Of a stretch of DNA of 64,000 nucleotides, positions 41,657 to 50,216 are shown in pieces. This DNA is from Rhizobium sp. NLR16a (GTDB taxonomy: Bacteria; Pseudomonadota; Alphaproteobacteria; Rhizobiales; Rhizobiaceae). The stretch is from contig NZ_CP072865.1 of assembly GCF_017948245.1 (NCBI RefSeq), forward strand, positions 2,877,501 through 2,941,500, written 5' to 3'. Under the pieces are notes generated by a model. It saw nothing but the letters and a program-made list of their open reading frames with translations, was not told the DNA's origin and searched no databases. The translations under genes were made by a program, and so were the position numbers. Within the stretch, counting starts at the first letter, position 1. The number at the start of each line of letters is the position of its first letter.

Positions 41657-41674
41657 CTTCCTACTAGTTGGTAG
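41657..41674 (-). promoter_or_regulatory. Candidate TetR operator, downstream copy
   Basis: On the minus strand it reads CTACCAACTAGTAGGAAG and matches CTACCTTCTAGTAGGCAG at 42317-42334 at 15 of 18 positions. It is 6 bp before the DUF5666 start codon and 42 bp after the tetR stop, a position for repressing the redox operon. Confidence 0.65.
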
Positions 41675-41716
41675 TTTTGAGGGCGCGATTTGCCTGAGTA
41701 GCCTGGCCACGCAGGA

Positions 41717-42307
41717 TTAGTGAGAAACGGTTGGGGTCATTCGGTCCAGCGCGGGCGTCAGTATTGTGCTGAATACCTCCGGCTTCCCGTAGGCTCTCGC
41801 AGAGAGCATTGCGCCGTATACCGTCGCCAGAAATGCTTCGGCTTCGACGTGAGGCTCACTGGTGAGGTCCAGGGAGCCTTCCCTGGCGCCACGCTCCATG
41901 ACCGACGTCAGCCACGAGGAGATAAAGCGAAAGAATGCCGTAACCTCTGTTGCGACTTCCGGCGGAAGGGATGGCAGTTCACTGGCAAGCAGGGCGCACA
42001 CACAATAAGGCCTGCTCGCATCCTCGATGCATTTCGCCCAGTGTTTCGCATAGATTTTAAGGATGTCCAATGCGTCGGGAACGTTCTGTTCAAGGGCCGC
42101 CACGCTCGCCTGGCCATCTTCCCGATAACGCTTGACCAGCTCACGCACCAGGTCGACCTTGCTGGGGAAGTGATGGTGAATGCTGGCCTTGCGGATGCCG
42201 ACGACCTCCGAGATATCGGCGTAGCTGAAGCCATTGTAGCCGCCGCTCATGATGAGGTTTCGGGCGGTGGCCAGGATATCGTCGGAGGTGGTCGAAAGAT
42301 TGCTCAT
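41717..42307 (-). CDS. TetR-family regulator of the redox operon
   Basis: 196 residues from ATG 42307 (MSNLSTTSDDILATARNLIM). HTH: YADISEVVGIRKASIHHHFPSKVDLV, with the HHHFPSK signature. The C-terminal ligand domain resembles the TetR_C group that follows redox/phenolic sensors and contains CIEDASRPYCVCALLASELPSLP with two Cys close together, which might be redox- or electrophile-sensing. It is flanked by two matching operator sites and probably represses itself and the DUF5666-cytochrome-molybdoenzyme unit. Confidence 0.8.
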   Translation of the reverse strand: MSNLSTTSDDILATARNLIMSGGYNGFSYADISEVVGIRKASIHHHFPSKVDLVRELVKRYREDGQASVAALEQNVPDALDILKIYAKHWAKCIEDASRPYCVCALLASELPSLPPEVATEVTAFFRFISSWLTSVMERGAREGSLDLTSEPHVEAEAFLATVYGAMLSARAYGKPEVFSTILTPALDRMTPTVSH

Positions 42308-42316
42308 GCGAACTGT

Positions 42317-42334
42317 CTACCTTCTAGTAGGCAG
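42317..42334 (+). promoter_or_regulatory. Candidate TetR operator, upstream copy
   Basis: CTACCTTCTAGTAGGCAG is located 10 bp before the tetR start. It is the partner of the site at 41657-41674 and lies in the opposite orientation. Suggested role: autoregulation. Confidence 0.65.
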
Positions 42335-42366
42335 AACGTCAATGGAAAAAGTTCTACATTCTGCCG

Positions 42367-43194
42367 TCATCCGTCTGTCGAAACTGTGACGGCTTTCCAC
42401 GCTTCGATCTCCTCCTGCAAACGATCGATCCGCGCTGTGACGTGGCGGAGGGAATCGCTGCCAAGGAGAAGTTGCGGTGGAGGATTGTCAGAACCGACGA
42501 GTCTCAGAACGGCAGCAGCCAGCTTTTGCGGATCACCGAGCTGCTTGCCGCTCACGGCCTGTCGGGCCTCGCGGATCGGATCAAACAGGCTGTCGTAATC
42601 TGCGATAGACCTCTTTGTGCGGATCATGGAACGCCCCGCCCAATCTGTCCGAAATGAGCCCGGGCAAAGGGTTGTCACATGAATGCCGAACGGCGCCATT
42701 TCCGAACGCATGACCTCGGAAATACCCTGAAGCGCGAACTTGCTGCCGCAGTAGTAAGCGATGCCAGGCATGGTGATCATGCCGCCCATCGACGTGACGT
42801 TGACGATAAAGCCGCGGCGGCGCTCACGGAACCTCGGAAGAAAAGCCTTGGCCACCGCGACGGCGCCAAACACGTTCACGTCGAACTGGCGGCGCATCTC
42901 ATCGATCGGCGATTCCTCGAGTACGCCCTCGTGCCCGTATCCTGCATTGTTGATCAGCACATCGACTGGGCGGTGTTCTTCCTCCGCTTGCTGAATCACG
43001 TCCGGGATGCGGTCGAAATTGGTGACGTCGCAAAGGACCGGGTGAAGTGCGGGGAGCGTGGTTGACAACACTTCACGCGAGGCCTCGGAGCGGACGGTCC
43101 CGATGACCGTGTGGCCGGCTTCGATGGCGGCAGTGGCGATGGCCAGCCCGATGCCCGAATTCGCTCCTGTAATGAAGAAGGTCTTGCTCGACAT
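42367..43194 (-). CDS. Short-chain dehydrogenase/reductase
   Basis: 275 residues from ATG 43194 (MSSKTFFITGANSGIGLAIA). The classical SDR has TGANSGIG for cofactor binding, CDVTNFDRI, NNAGYG, VNVTSMGG and the catalytic YYCGSK. The Arg after the first glycine motif (GTVRSEASRE) suggests NADP preference. The pattern is that of SDRs divergent to AraC regulators in soil bacteria. The substrate is unknown. The gene is divergent from the AraC gene with a 92-bp shared promoter gap. Confidence 0.85.
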   Translation of the reverse strand: MSSKTFFITGANSGIGLAIATAAIEAGHTVIGTVRSEASREVLSTTLPALHPVLCDVTNFDRIPDVIQQAEEEHRPVDVLINNAGYGHEGVLEESPIDEMRRQFDVNVFGAVAVAKAFLPRFRERRRGFIVNVTSMGGMITMPGIAYYCGSKFALQGISEVMRSEMAPFGIHVTTLCPGSFRTDWAGRSMIRTKRSIADYDSLFDPIREARQAVSGKQLGDPQKLAAAVLRLVGSDNPPPQLLLGSDSLRHVTARIDRLQEEIEAWKAVTVSTDG

Positions 43195-43286
43195 TTTCGA
43201 AACTCCTTGATCAATCGTGCACGTGCCAGATAATATCAGGGACAGGTAGATCGATTGCGAATTCTCTGAGATTGTTGTCAAATCCT

Positions 43287-44198
43287 ATGAACGGCACAAA
43301 ACGGCATTCCACACATGAAGGACTCGTCGCACTGGCCGGACAACTTGCCCCGCGTATCGGGTACAATCAAACTGCGGTCAGTTCTGTCCGTATCCTGCGT
43401 ACTGAGGCGGTGCTGAACGACATTCCAGTCCTCTACAAGCCTGGGGCCGTGTTCGTATTGCAGGGGAGCAAGCAGGGTATTCTGGAAGGGGAAGTCTACC
43501 TCTACGACGAGGACCATTATCTTGCCGTCTCGGTGCCGGTCCCATTCCGGATGACGTCCAAGGCCAGTCCACAGCGGCCACTGCTGGCGGTCTATCTGGA
43601 GTTCGATATGCAGTTGGCGGCTGAGATCGCCATGCAGGTCGAAAAACTTGCCGGTCCCGCAGACGCCAAGCCGAGAGGGCTCCTCTCGAGCAGAATGGAT
43701 AGCGGTATCGAAGACGTCCTGCTGCGCTTGCTGACGGCTCTCGGCAGCCCGGTCGAGGTCGCCGTGCTTGGAGACTCCATCCTGCGTGAACTGCAGTACC
43801 GGGTCATGGTCGGCCCCCAAGGCGGCGCGGTCATCGCGGCTCTACAGCGAAAAGGGACGTCCGGAAAACTGGTTGAGAGCGTGGCGTGGCTGCGGCAGAA
43901 CTACGCCGGCGAAGTTGCCGTCGCGGATCTGGCCAGAGAGGTGGGCATGAGCGTTCCTTCCTACCACGTTCATTTCAAGAACCTGACAGGCTCAAGTCCG
44001 ATGCAATACGTGAAGGCGATGCGCCTGCATGAGGCGAGACTTTTGATCGCCCGCCAGAGCGGGACGATCGCGGAGGTGGCAGCTTCAGTTGGCTATGTCA
44101 GCCCGGCGCATTTCAGTCGCGATTTCAAACGGCATTTCGGGCGTACCGTATCGGAAGAGGTGAAGTGGGTCCAGCAGCACCTTGGAGAACAGGTCTGA
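43287..44198 (+). CDS. AraC-family transcriptional regulator
   Basis: About 303 residues from ATG 43287 (MNGTKRHSTHEGLVALAGQL). The N-terminal AraC_N sensor region contains KPGAVFVLQGSKQGILEG and PRGLLSSRMDSGIEDVLLRL. The C-terminal double HTH includes VADLAREVGMSVPSYHVHFKNLTGSSPMQYVKAMRLHEA, and the second helix pair has EVAASVGYVSPAHFSRDFKRHFG. It probably activates the divergent SDR gene. A TTG five codons upstream is an alternative start. Confidence 0.85.
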   Translation: MNGTKRHSTHEGLVALAGQLAPRIGYNQTAVSSVRILRTEAVLNDIPVLYKPGAVFVLQGSKQGILEGEVYLYDEDHYLAVSVPVPFRMTSKASPQRPLLAVYLEFDMQLAAEIAMQVEKLAGPADAKPRGLLSSRMDSGIEDVLLRLLTALGSPVEVAVLGDSILRELQYRVMVGPQGGAVIAALQRKGTSGKLVESVAWLRQNYAGEVAVADLAREVGMSVPSYHVHFKNLTGSSPMQYVKAMRLHEARLLIARQSGTIAEVAASVGYVSPAHFSRDFKRHFGRTVSEEVKWVQQHLGEQV

Positions 44199-44252
44199 CC
44201 ATTGCCCGGGACTCTTTCGCAAGCCGGTCGAATAGTCAAAATGGGCGGCACG

Positions 44253-44942
44253 TCATTGCAAAGCAGCTCGAAGGGTGGCTTCGCAATGAACCAGGGTTGT
44301 ATCGAAGACGCGGACGCCCACATTATCCTGGTTCAGCAGCATCCCTACCTCCGTGCACCCAAGGATAAGACAGTCGCAGCCTCGATCGATCAGTCGCTGC
44401 GCAATCAGTTCATACGTCGAGCGACTTTCCTCGCGAACAACATCGCGGCACAGCTCGTCATAGATGATGCGATGGGTTTCCGCTCGATCGTCGGCCTCAG
44501 GAATTGTTGGCGACAGTCCTCGAGCGGCCAGGCGATCGGTATAGAAGTTCTGTTCCATCGTGAAGGCGGTCGCCATCAGCCCCGGCCTGCGAAAACCGCT
44601 GTCAAGGATAGCTGTCGCAGTTGCGTCCGCGATGTGTACGAACGGTATCGACACCCCGCCCAAGATCTTGTCCGCCACCTTGTGCATGGTATTCGTCGCC
44701 ATGATGAGGAGGTCGGCACCTCCGCGCTCCAGAGCAATGGCTTTTTCATTCAGGATATTTGCCGCCGCATCCCAATCGGAGGATGCCTGTAGCTTTTCGA
44801 TCTTTTCGAAGTCAACAGATCGTATGAGAAGCTCCGGCGAATGCAGTCCGCCGAGCCTCTCACGCGTAAGCCTGCAAAGTTCACGATAATAAATCTGCGT
44901 CGAGGCCGCGGACATTCCGCCAAGTATGCCGATCGTCTTCAT
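44253..44942 (-). CDS. L-aspartate/glutamate racemase-like enzyme
   Basis: 229 residues starting MKTIGILGGMSAASTQIYYR. The Asp/Glu racemase fold has a double active site. Here the first catalytic position is Thr83 (LLIMATNTMHKVAD) and the second is Cys196 (LILGCTEVGMLL). As I recall, E. coli L-Asp/Glu-specific racemase (YgeA/EcL-DER) also has Thr instead of the first Cys, so this gene may encode that stereospecific type. PFVHIADATA and the C-terminal FDTTLVHCEA match. It is single, on the minus strand, convergent with the AraC gene. Confidence 0.8.
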   Translation of the reverse strand: MKTIGILGGMSAASTQIYYRELCRLTRERLGGLHSPELLIRSVDFEKIEKLQASSDWDAAANILNEKAIALERGGADLLIMATNTMHKVADKILGGVSIPFVHIADATATAILDSGFRRPGLMATAFTMEQNFYTDRLAARGLSPTIPEADDRAETHRIIYDELCRDVVREESRSTYELIAQRLIDRGCDCLILGCTEVGMLLNQDNVGVRVFDTTLVHCEATLRAALQ

Positions 44943-45268
44943 AGGCTTTTTCCATATTCACGTGTTTCGTCTGTTGCCGCCAAACCGGCGCTTGACCAGA
45001 AATCAGGCCCGCTCCTGCCGCCAAGCTCGGCACCAACACCATGTCGTCAGGAAGACCCAACGACAGAGGCCGCTATTTCCAAGGCGTGTATATTCCTTGA
45101 TTGTCTCCCATTTTTGCAGCGCGAATGAATATGAATCATGGCGTGGTACCTCAAAGTTTCCGTTTCGCTTTGTAGAGAAATGATGGTCTGCCGGTGACCG
45201 ACCGAGACTGTATGAATGGTCACGCCGTCAGCGGACGAGCCAATGATTAAACCCAGCAATATTCGTGT
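44943..45268. other. 326-bp intergenic region
   Basis: Between the racemase start and the stop of the MFS gene. No gene, terminator or operator that I can support. It must contain the racemase promoter. Confidence 0.5.
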
Positions 45269-46687
45269 TCATCGCCGGACCGCTTTGTTCGATGAAAGGC
45301 CGGCGGAAAACCATCCGGCGACGAGAAGACAGATTGCTATCGCGATTGCTGCGACGCTGTACGCCCGGCCGATGGAATCGACGTCCGTTGCAGACCCCAA
45401 AATCGAGAAGAACAACCCGCCGACGACTGCCGCCGCGAATGCACCGCCAATCTGAAGCATCGAGTTGACGAGGCCGGAGGCCAATCCGGACTCTGTTCTG
45501 CCGACCCGTTGCACGACACTTTTCAAAAGGTTTGGAAGCGCGATCCCCTGCCCCATCCCGATGAGAAAGAGCGCAGGAAAGAGGAATTGCGCATGATCAC
45601 TTGAGATCAGGGCCGCTGTTGCAAACAAGCCGCCAGCTTGCAGCCCCATGCCAACGGCAGCGGAATATCTTCCGAAGACGCTGAGGATGCGCTCGCTTGC
45701 GAAAGGGCCAAGGACAAAACCGACTGCCGCGGGAAGGATCGCCAGCCCGGCCTCGAAAGGTGTGCGACCAAGGCCGCTCTGCTCGTATACCGAGAATACC
45801 AGCCAGAATGCTGCGAGCGAATAGAAAAATAGGGCAGCTATCAGCCCGCGCTTCAATCCCGGAACTTCAAGCAGGCTCGGTGCAAGGATGGGATCTCCTC
45901 CCGCCGCCTCCAGGTTTCGCTCATGGCGCCAGAATAGCAGAAAAAGCAGCGGGGAAGCGGCAAGCATCAGAAGCAACCAGATCGGCCACCCCTGCTCCCG
46001 GCCCTCGATCAGCGGCGCGATCAGTGCAAAAAGCGCCAGCGCAATCAGCAATGCTCCGCCCAGATCCAGTTTGCTTGGGTGCTCCGATCGGGTTTCGCGC
46101 AACATGATAGAGGCGGAGGGCGCGGCGATCGCGATCACCGGAAGGTTGATCAGAAAGATGGCCCTCCATCCAAGACCGAAGATATTCAGTGCAATCAGCG
46201 CTCCACCGAGAAACAGACCAGCCATCGATGCGACACCGAATGTCAGGGCGTAAAAGCTGAGCGCCTTTGATTTTTCGTGGTCTGGGAAAATTGCATTTAT
46301 TGACGCCAGAGCCTGCGGTGCCATGATTGCCGCAGCAAAGCCTTGAAGGACCCGGCCGACGATCAGCACCGATGGAGACCAGGCAAATCCGCATAAGGCG
46401 GATGCGGCGGCAAACGCTACCATTCCAGAGAGAAAGACATTCCGGCGACCATAGAGATCTCCAAGCCTGCCACCGGTGATCAGCATGACCGCATAGGTGG
46501 TGGCGTAGCCTGAGATAATCAGCTGCATTGTCGATGCAGAAGCCCGGAAGTCGTCCCGGATCGAGGGCAGCGCCACGTTGACGATGAAGAAATCGAGTGG
46601 CGGCAAAAAAGCCCCGGCCAACAGGATGACCAGCGCGACCCATCTGCGCGGATCGAGCTTGTCTTCGGGGTTGCAGGAACGTTCCAC
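45269..46687 (-). CDS. MFS multidrug-efflux-type transporter (DHA2, 14-TM)
   Basis: 472 residues from GTG 46687-46685 with GGAG 6 nt upstream. It shows 14 hydrophobic segments, the DHA2 hallmark. Motif A-type loop: GGRLGDLYGRRNVFL. Motif C-type stretch: FGVASMAGLFLGGAL. Asp in PPLDFFIVNVALPSI of TM1 is typical. The protein would export small molecules by proton antiport; the substrate is unknown. The gene is regulated by the TetR gene upstream, which shares its operator type. Confidence 0.85.
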   Translation of the reverse strand: MERSCNPEDKLDPRRWVALVILLAGAFLPPLDFFIVNVALPSIRDDFRASASTMQLIISGYATTYAVMLITGGRLGDLYGRRNVFLSGMVAFAAASALCGFAWSPSVLIVGRVLQGFAAAIMAPQALASINAIFPDHEKSKALSFYALTFGVASMAGLFLGGALIALNIFGLGWRAIFLINLPVIAIAAPSASIMLRETRSEHPSKLDLGGALLIALALFALIAPLIEGREQGWPIWLLLMLAASPLLFLLFWRHERNLEAAGGDPILAPSLLEVPGLKRGLIAALFFYSLAAFWLVFSVYEQSGLGRTPFEAGLAILPAAVGFVLGPFASERILSVFGRYSAAVGMGLQAGGLFATAALISSDHAQFLFPALFLIGMGQGIALPNLLKSVVQRVGRTESGLASGLVNSMLQIGGAFAAAVVGGLFFSILGSATDVDSIGRAYSVAAIAIAICLLVAGWFSAGLSSNKAVRR

Positions 46688-46746
46688 ATTTATCTCCTTG
46701 AAGTCCGTAAACGTCCGCCGAAAAGCGGTCGCAACGACAGTATTTA

Positions 46747-46762
46747 GGAACCATTCAGTTCC
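46747..46762 (-). promoter_or_regulatory. Candidate TetR operator upstream of MFS gene
   Basis: GGAACCATTCAGTTCC, a perfect inverted repeat GGAAC/GTTCC with 6-bp spacer, lies between tetR and the MFS gene, 60 bp before the MFS start. The same element is at 47395-47410. Confidence 0.7.
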
Positions 46763-46771
46763 AAATTGAAG

Positions 46772-47383
46772 TCAGTCAAGCGCCTTTAGGGCAAAGTCGA
46801 TCATGGCCCTCGTCTCCTCGCGATCCGCTCCTACCTTGCCCAGGACCCGCATGCCCTGGATCTGGCAGACGAGGAACCTCGCAAGTGTCCGCTCGTCCAA
46901 CGCGGGATCAATTTCGCCTGCAGCTTGAGCCCTGATAATCGTGGCTGCATAAAGGTCCTGCAGTCGTCGAAACAGGCGGGAAATTCGAGCTGAAACTTCT
47001 TCATCTGCTGGAAGCATCTCGACAGCTGCCAAGACAACAAAACATCCGCGCAATCCCTCTTTGCCGGAAGAAAAGTGAACCTGCTGCGAAAATGCTGCGC
47101 GAATTGCGCCTTTTGGCGATGGGTTGGAATGCAGCGTTTCGCCCACCGTGCGAACGGCATCCTCGATATAGGCGTCAAGAGCACTGAGATAGACGCCCCG
47201 CTTGTCTACAAAAGCTTTATAGAAACTGCCTCTGGACAGATCCATGCCTTCGAGCAGGTCGGGAAGAGACGCATCGTGATATCCACGTTCCCAGAATACG
47301 CCCATCGCCTTGCGAACTGCATCATCGAGTTCAAATTCGCGAGGGCGACCAACGGAGGGGGATGTCTGAGTGCGTTTGTCCAT
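46772..47383 (-). CDS. TetR-family regulator of the MFS gene
   Basis: 203 residues from ATG 47383 (MDKRTQTSPSVGRPREFELD). HTH: LPDLLEGMDLSRGSFYKAFVDKRG (SFYKAF is the TetR signature). The C-terminal regulatory domain includes AAFSQQVHFSSGKEGLRGCF, the AcrR-C16-like pattern. GGAACC-type operators are at its own promoter and at the MFS promoter, so it should repress both. It is an upstream neighbour on the same strand with an 84-bp gap. Confidence 0.85.
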   Translation of the reverse strand: MDKRTQTSPSVGRPREFELDDAVRKAMGVFWERGYHDASLPDLLEGMDLSRGSFYKAFVDKRGVYLSALDAYIEDAVRTVGETLHSNPSPKGAIRAAFSQQVHFSSGKEGLRGCFVVLAAVEMLPADEEVSARISRLFRRLQDLYAATIIRAQAAGEIDPALDERTLARFLVCQIQGMRVLGKVGADREETRAMIDFALKALD

Positions 47384-47394
47384 GCGGGCTATAT

Positions 47395-47410
47395 GGAACC
47401 ATTTGGTTCC
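47395..47410 (-). promoter_or_regulatory. Candidate TetR operator at tetR promoter
   Basis: GGAACCATTTGGTTCC lies 12 bp before the tetR start. It differs from the MFS operator at two spacer positions only. Confidence 0.7.
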
Positions 47411-47677
47411 GAATGCAAGGGATATTTTCGGAACTTCAGGGGGGACACGGCTGGATGAAACTGGAAACAATGGTCTGAGCAGCCGAGGCCAGCGATCCTG
47501 AAGAAACAAGTCCCTGCTCCCCGGAAATCAATCAGTCGAGGCGACATCGATGCCGTCAGCAACGCCATCGAGCTGCCCTGGGAGCAACGGACAGGCCGAG
47601 GGCCAGATCGACCGCCTCAAGCCCTTCAAGCGCGCAATGTATGGTCGGGCAGGTGCCGAGGGCCGAATGCTACCACC

Positions 47678-47721
47678 CTCCACACAAAGTGAGGAACAAC
47701 CCGGTTAACGCAACGACATGA
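47678..47721 (+). repeat. 44-bp direct repeat, right copy
   Basis: CTCCACACAAAGTGAGGAAC to CAACGACATGA, same orientation as the copy at 39099-39142. It lies in the 376-bp gap upstream of the tetR gene, which contains no gene. Confidence 0.7.
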
Positions 47722-47759
47722 GCCCGTTCTGCGAACGAGCATGAAGTGGCGCCAAGGTT

Positions 47760-49721
47760 TCAGTGTGCGGCGCCTGGTTCCTCGTGTGCCCTCACGATGG
47801 CGTCCGCTTCCTTGCCGTATAGCTCCTCGAAGTGGTCGAAGGTCTTGGAAAAGTAACCAATGCCCTGCGTCGCCGAGCGCAGCGCCCGCGCCAGATCGTC
47901 GAGTGCGCCGCCTGGAACAAGTGCCCGGAAGATGTCCCATCCCTTGGAGGTTTCATCCCGGTCGAAGCCGAGAACCTGACCCTTGAGAGCGGAGACGATC
48001 TGGACGAGGCTGCCGGAATAGATCGACGGGATGTGAATTTCGCTGCGGAAGACCGGTTGCATCAAAACCGCCGATCCTTCGGAAAGCGCCTGCCGCACTC
48101 CCATTTTCGACGCAGTCCTGAAGGCGTGTTCCGAACTGTCGACGGCATGGTGCTGACCATCGAACAGCGTGACGCCGACATCGATGACCTGGAAGCCGAG
48201 CGGCCCTTTCTCCATCGCTTCGCGCGCGCCGGCTTCGACGGCAGGGATATAGTTGCGCGGAACGACGCCACCCTTGACGGTTTCGCTGAAGGTGAAGCCT
48301 CGGCCGCGCTCGTTGGGGCGAATGCTCAGCTTCACATCCGCGAATTGGCCGGCGCCGCCGGTCTGTTTGCGATGCCGGTAGTGAACCTCGGAGGGCTTCG
48401 CGATCGTCTCGCGGTAGATCGGACTGGGCGTTCGATCGGTTACCTCGATGTGGAAGACCTCGGACAGGGTTCGGCAGAGATCCCGCAGATGGACCGGGCC
48501 CTGGGCGCGGACGAGCTGGGCGCCCGTGCCTTCCTCCTGCAAAACGACAAGACCGCGATCCGTCTCGGAAAGTTTTGCCAGCGTTTCGGAGAGCTTGTTT
48601 TCATCGCGGTCGCTGCCCGGGACCAGGATCCTTTCAAGCATCGGCGTCGGTGGCTCGGTCCATTCGGGCGGGGCGATCGTCGCGTCTGATGTCAATAGCG
48701 ACGGGACCGGCAAGTGGTCGGATTTGACCGTCGCGAAGACATCCCCCGGTGCAGGCGTGATCGCCGAGCTGGACCGTCCGTTTGCAGGATCCTGCACGGC
48801 GCCGAGGCTGGAGCCGCCCAGTGATGCGCCTTGCCGCAGTCCCTCGCCAAACGCACGCACCAGCACCGTCTTGCCGATATTCTGACGATGATAGGCATGG
48901 AAGCTCACGGCGGTCAGCTTGTTTTCATCGACATTGACCGCACGTGCCAGGCGCTGTCGAAGCACCCCTACCGGCGGCGCCTCGTGGCGCAGCGCCTTCA
49001 TCAGCCTCATCATGCCGTTGCCGTGGCTTGCGGCACCGATCAGGACCGGAATGACCCTGTTTTCGCTCAGAACCCGGGATGAAATGGCATAGAGGGCGTC
49101 GCTGGGCGGCTCGCGATCTTCGACCAGTTCCTCGAGAAGCCAGTCATCGAATTCGGACAGGTGTTCCAGCAGCTCGCTGCGCGCTTCGTGCTCGCGCTCG
49201 GCAGCGCTTTCGGGGATTGCGATCAGCGCCGAAGTCTGGCCTTCGCGGTAGCGCCACGCCCGTTCCGAAATCAGATCGCAACTGCCGATGACCCTGTCTC
49301 CCTCGCGGATCGGGATCTGGCGAAGCAAAAGCGTGTGGTTGGCGTAGTCTTGAAGCGCGGCGATCACGTCCCTCAGCCGCCCTCTCGGTTCGTCCATCCG
49401 GTTGACGAAAAGGATGCACGGCGTCCCCGAGGCTTCGACGATCCGCAGATAGGGCGCGGCGAGCACAGCCTCCTCCGGTGCCGATGAAACGCACAGGATG
49501 CAGGCGTCGCTGGCAAGAAGCGCGTGTTGCACATGCGCCAAGGCTTCGTTCGGTCCTGGCGCATCAAGCGCGCACCACGCCTCGTTTCCAAAGGTGAATT
49601 CCGTGAGGTTCAGTCCATAAGGGGAGCTGGATTTTCTCGGCGTTCCCTCCAGCGAGCCGAGCTTTTCCACGACTGTCGATTTTCCCGTCTGCGAGGGTCC
49701 AAGCACGGTAAAGCAGCGCAT
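47760..49721 (-). CDS. Atypical elongation factor G-like GTPase
   Basis: 653 residues from ATG 49721 (MRCFTVLGPSQTGKSTVVEK); GGAGG is 7 nt upstream of that ATG, while an in-frame start at 49748 lacks one. The G1 loop is GPSQTGKST, G3 is ALDAPG and G4 is NRMD. The switch I region with the usual invariant Thr is not recognisable. Downstream domains II-V are EF-G-like (KQTGGAGQFADVKLSI, RNYIPAVEAGAREAMEKGPL, EVHYRHRKQTGG). It looks like an EF-G paralogue with a degenerate effector region; ribosome recycling or a stress role is speculative. It is not linked to ribosomal genes. Confidence 0.75.
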   Translation of the reverse strand: MRCFTVLGPSQTGKSTVVEKLGSLEGTPRKSSSPYGLNLTEFTFGNEAWCALDAPGPNEALAHVQHALLASDACILCVSSAPEEAVLAAPYLRIVEASGTPCILFVNRMDEPRGRLRDVIAALQDYANHTLLLRQIPIREGDRVIGSCDLISERAWRYREGQTSALIAIPESAAEREHEARSELLEHLSEFDDWLLEELVEDREPPSDALYAISSRVLSENRVIPVLIGAASHGNGMMRLMKALRHEAPPVGVLRQRLARAVNVDENKLTAVSFHAYHRQNIGKTVLVRAFGEGLRQGASLGGSSLGAVQDPANGRSSSAITPAPGDVFATVKSDHLPVPSLLTSDATIAPPEWTEPPTPMLERILVPGSDRDENKLSETLAKLSETDRGLVVLQEEGTGAQLVRAQGPVHLRDLCRTLSEVFHIEVTDRTPSPIYRETIAKPSEVHYRHRKQTGGAGQFADVKLSIRPNERGRGFTFSETVKGGVVPRNYIPAVEAGAREAMEKGPLGFQVIDVGVTLFDGQHHAVDSSEHAFRTASKMGVRQALSEGSAVLMQPVFRSEIHIPSIYSGSLVQIVSALKGQVLGFDRDETSKGWDIFRALVPGGALDDLARALRSATQGIGYFSKTFDHFEELYGKEADAIVRAHEEPGAAH

Positions 49722-50216
49722 CGGCATTCCTCCAACTGCCATAAACACAATTCTCAGCCGTCATAGGATGCCCTGAACCGCGGCAAGGCGCCAGAGGTGT
49801 TCAGTCTCACAACGCTTTGACCTATAGACGTAGGAGCTGTTCTCGAATTGTCAGCGACTACAAAACTCGGTCTTTGACAAACGGCATTCAAAGGCAACTG
49901 TATCGAAGCGACGACTGCTGTCAGCTTTGGTTTTGCTGTCAATAACCGCCCTGCGCCTCTGAGCTGGGTCATCTTACTGACTATGGAGCCAGGACATTGT
50001 TATCAATAAAGTCGACAAGGAACGACGGACCTCGCTAAGACGAGGCACTTCGAGAGGGTATCGCCGCCCCCTTGCTCCGCTACACGATCCATGCCTCTAT
50101 TTAACCTTAGAGGGGTGAGCTTCAACGTCATGGCATCACGCACGAAGATAGCCGCTTCGCGGCAGCGCGGAACTGGGGTCGACCTCCATCCCCAAGCGAC
50201 AACGGAAGGCTTGAGG
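49722..50216. other. 495-bp intergenic region upstream of zwf
   Basis: Holds no gene I can support. A weak promoter-like pair TTGACA (49874-49879) and CTGTAT (49898-49903), 18-bp spacing, points toward zwf but is 300 bp away. The GGAAGG at about 50204 is the zwf ribosome-binding site. Confidence 0.4.
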
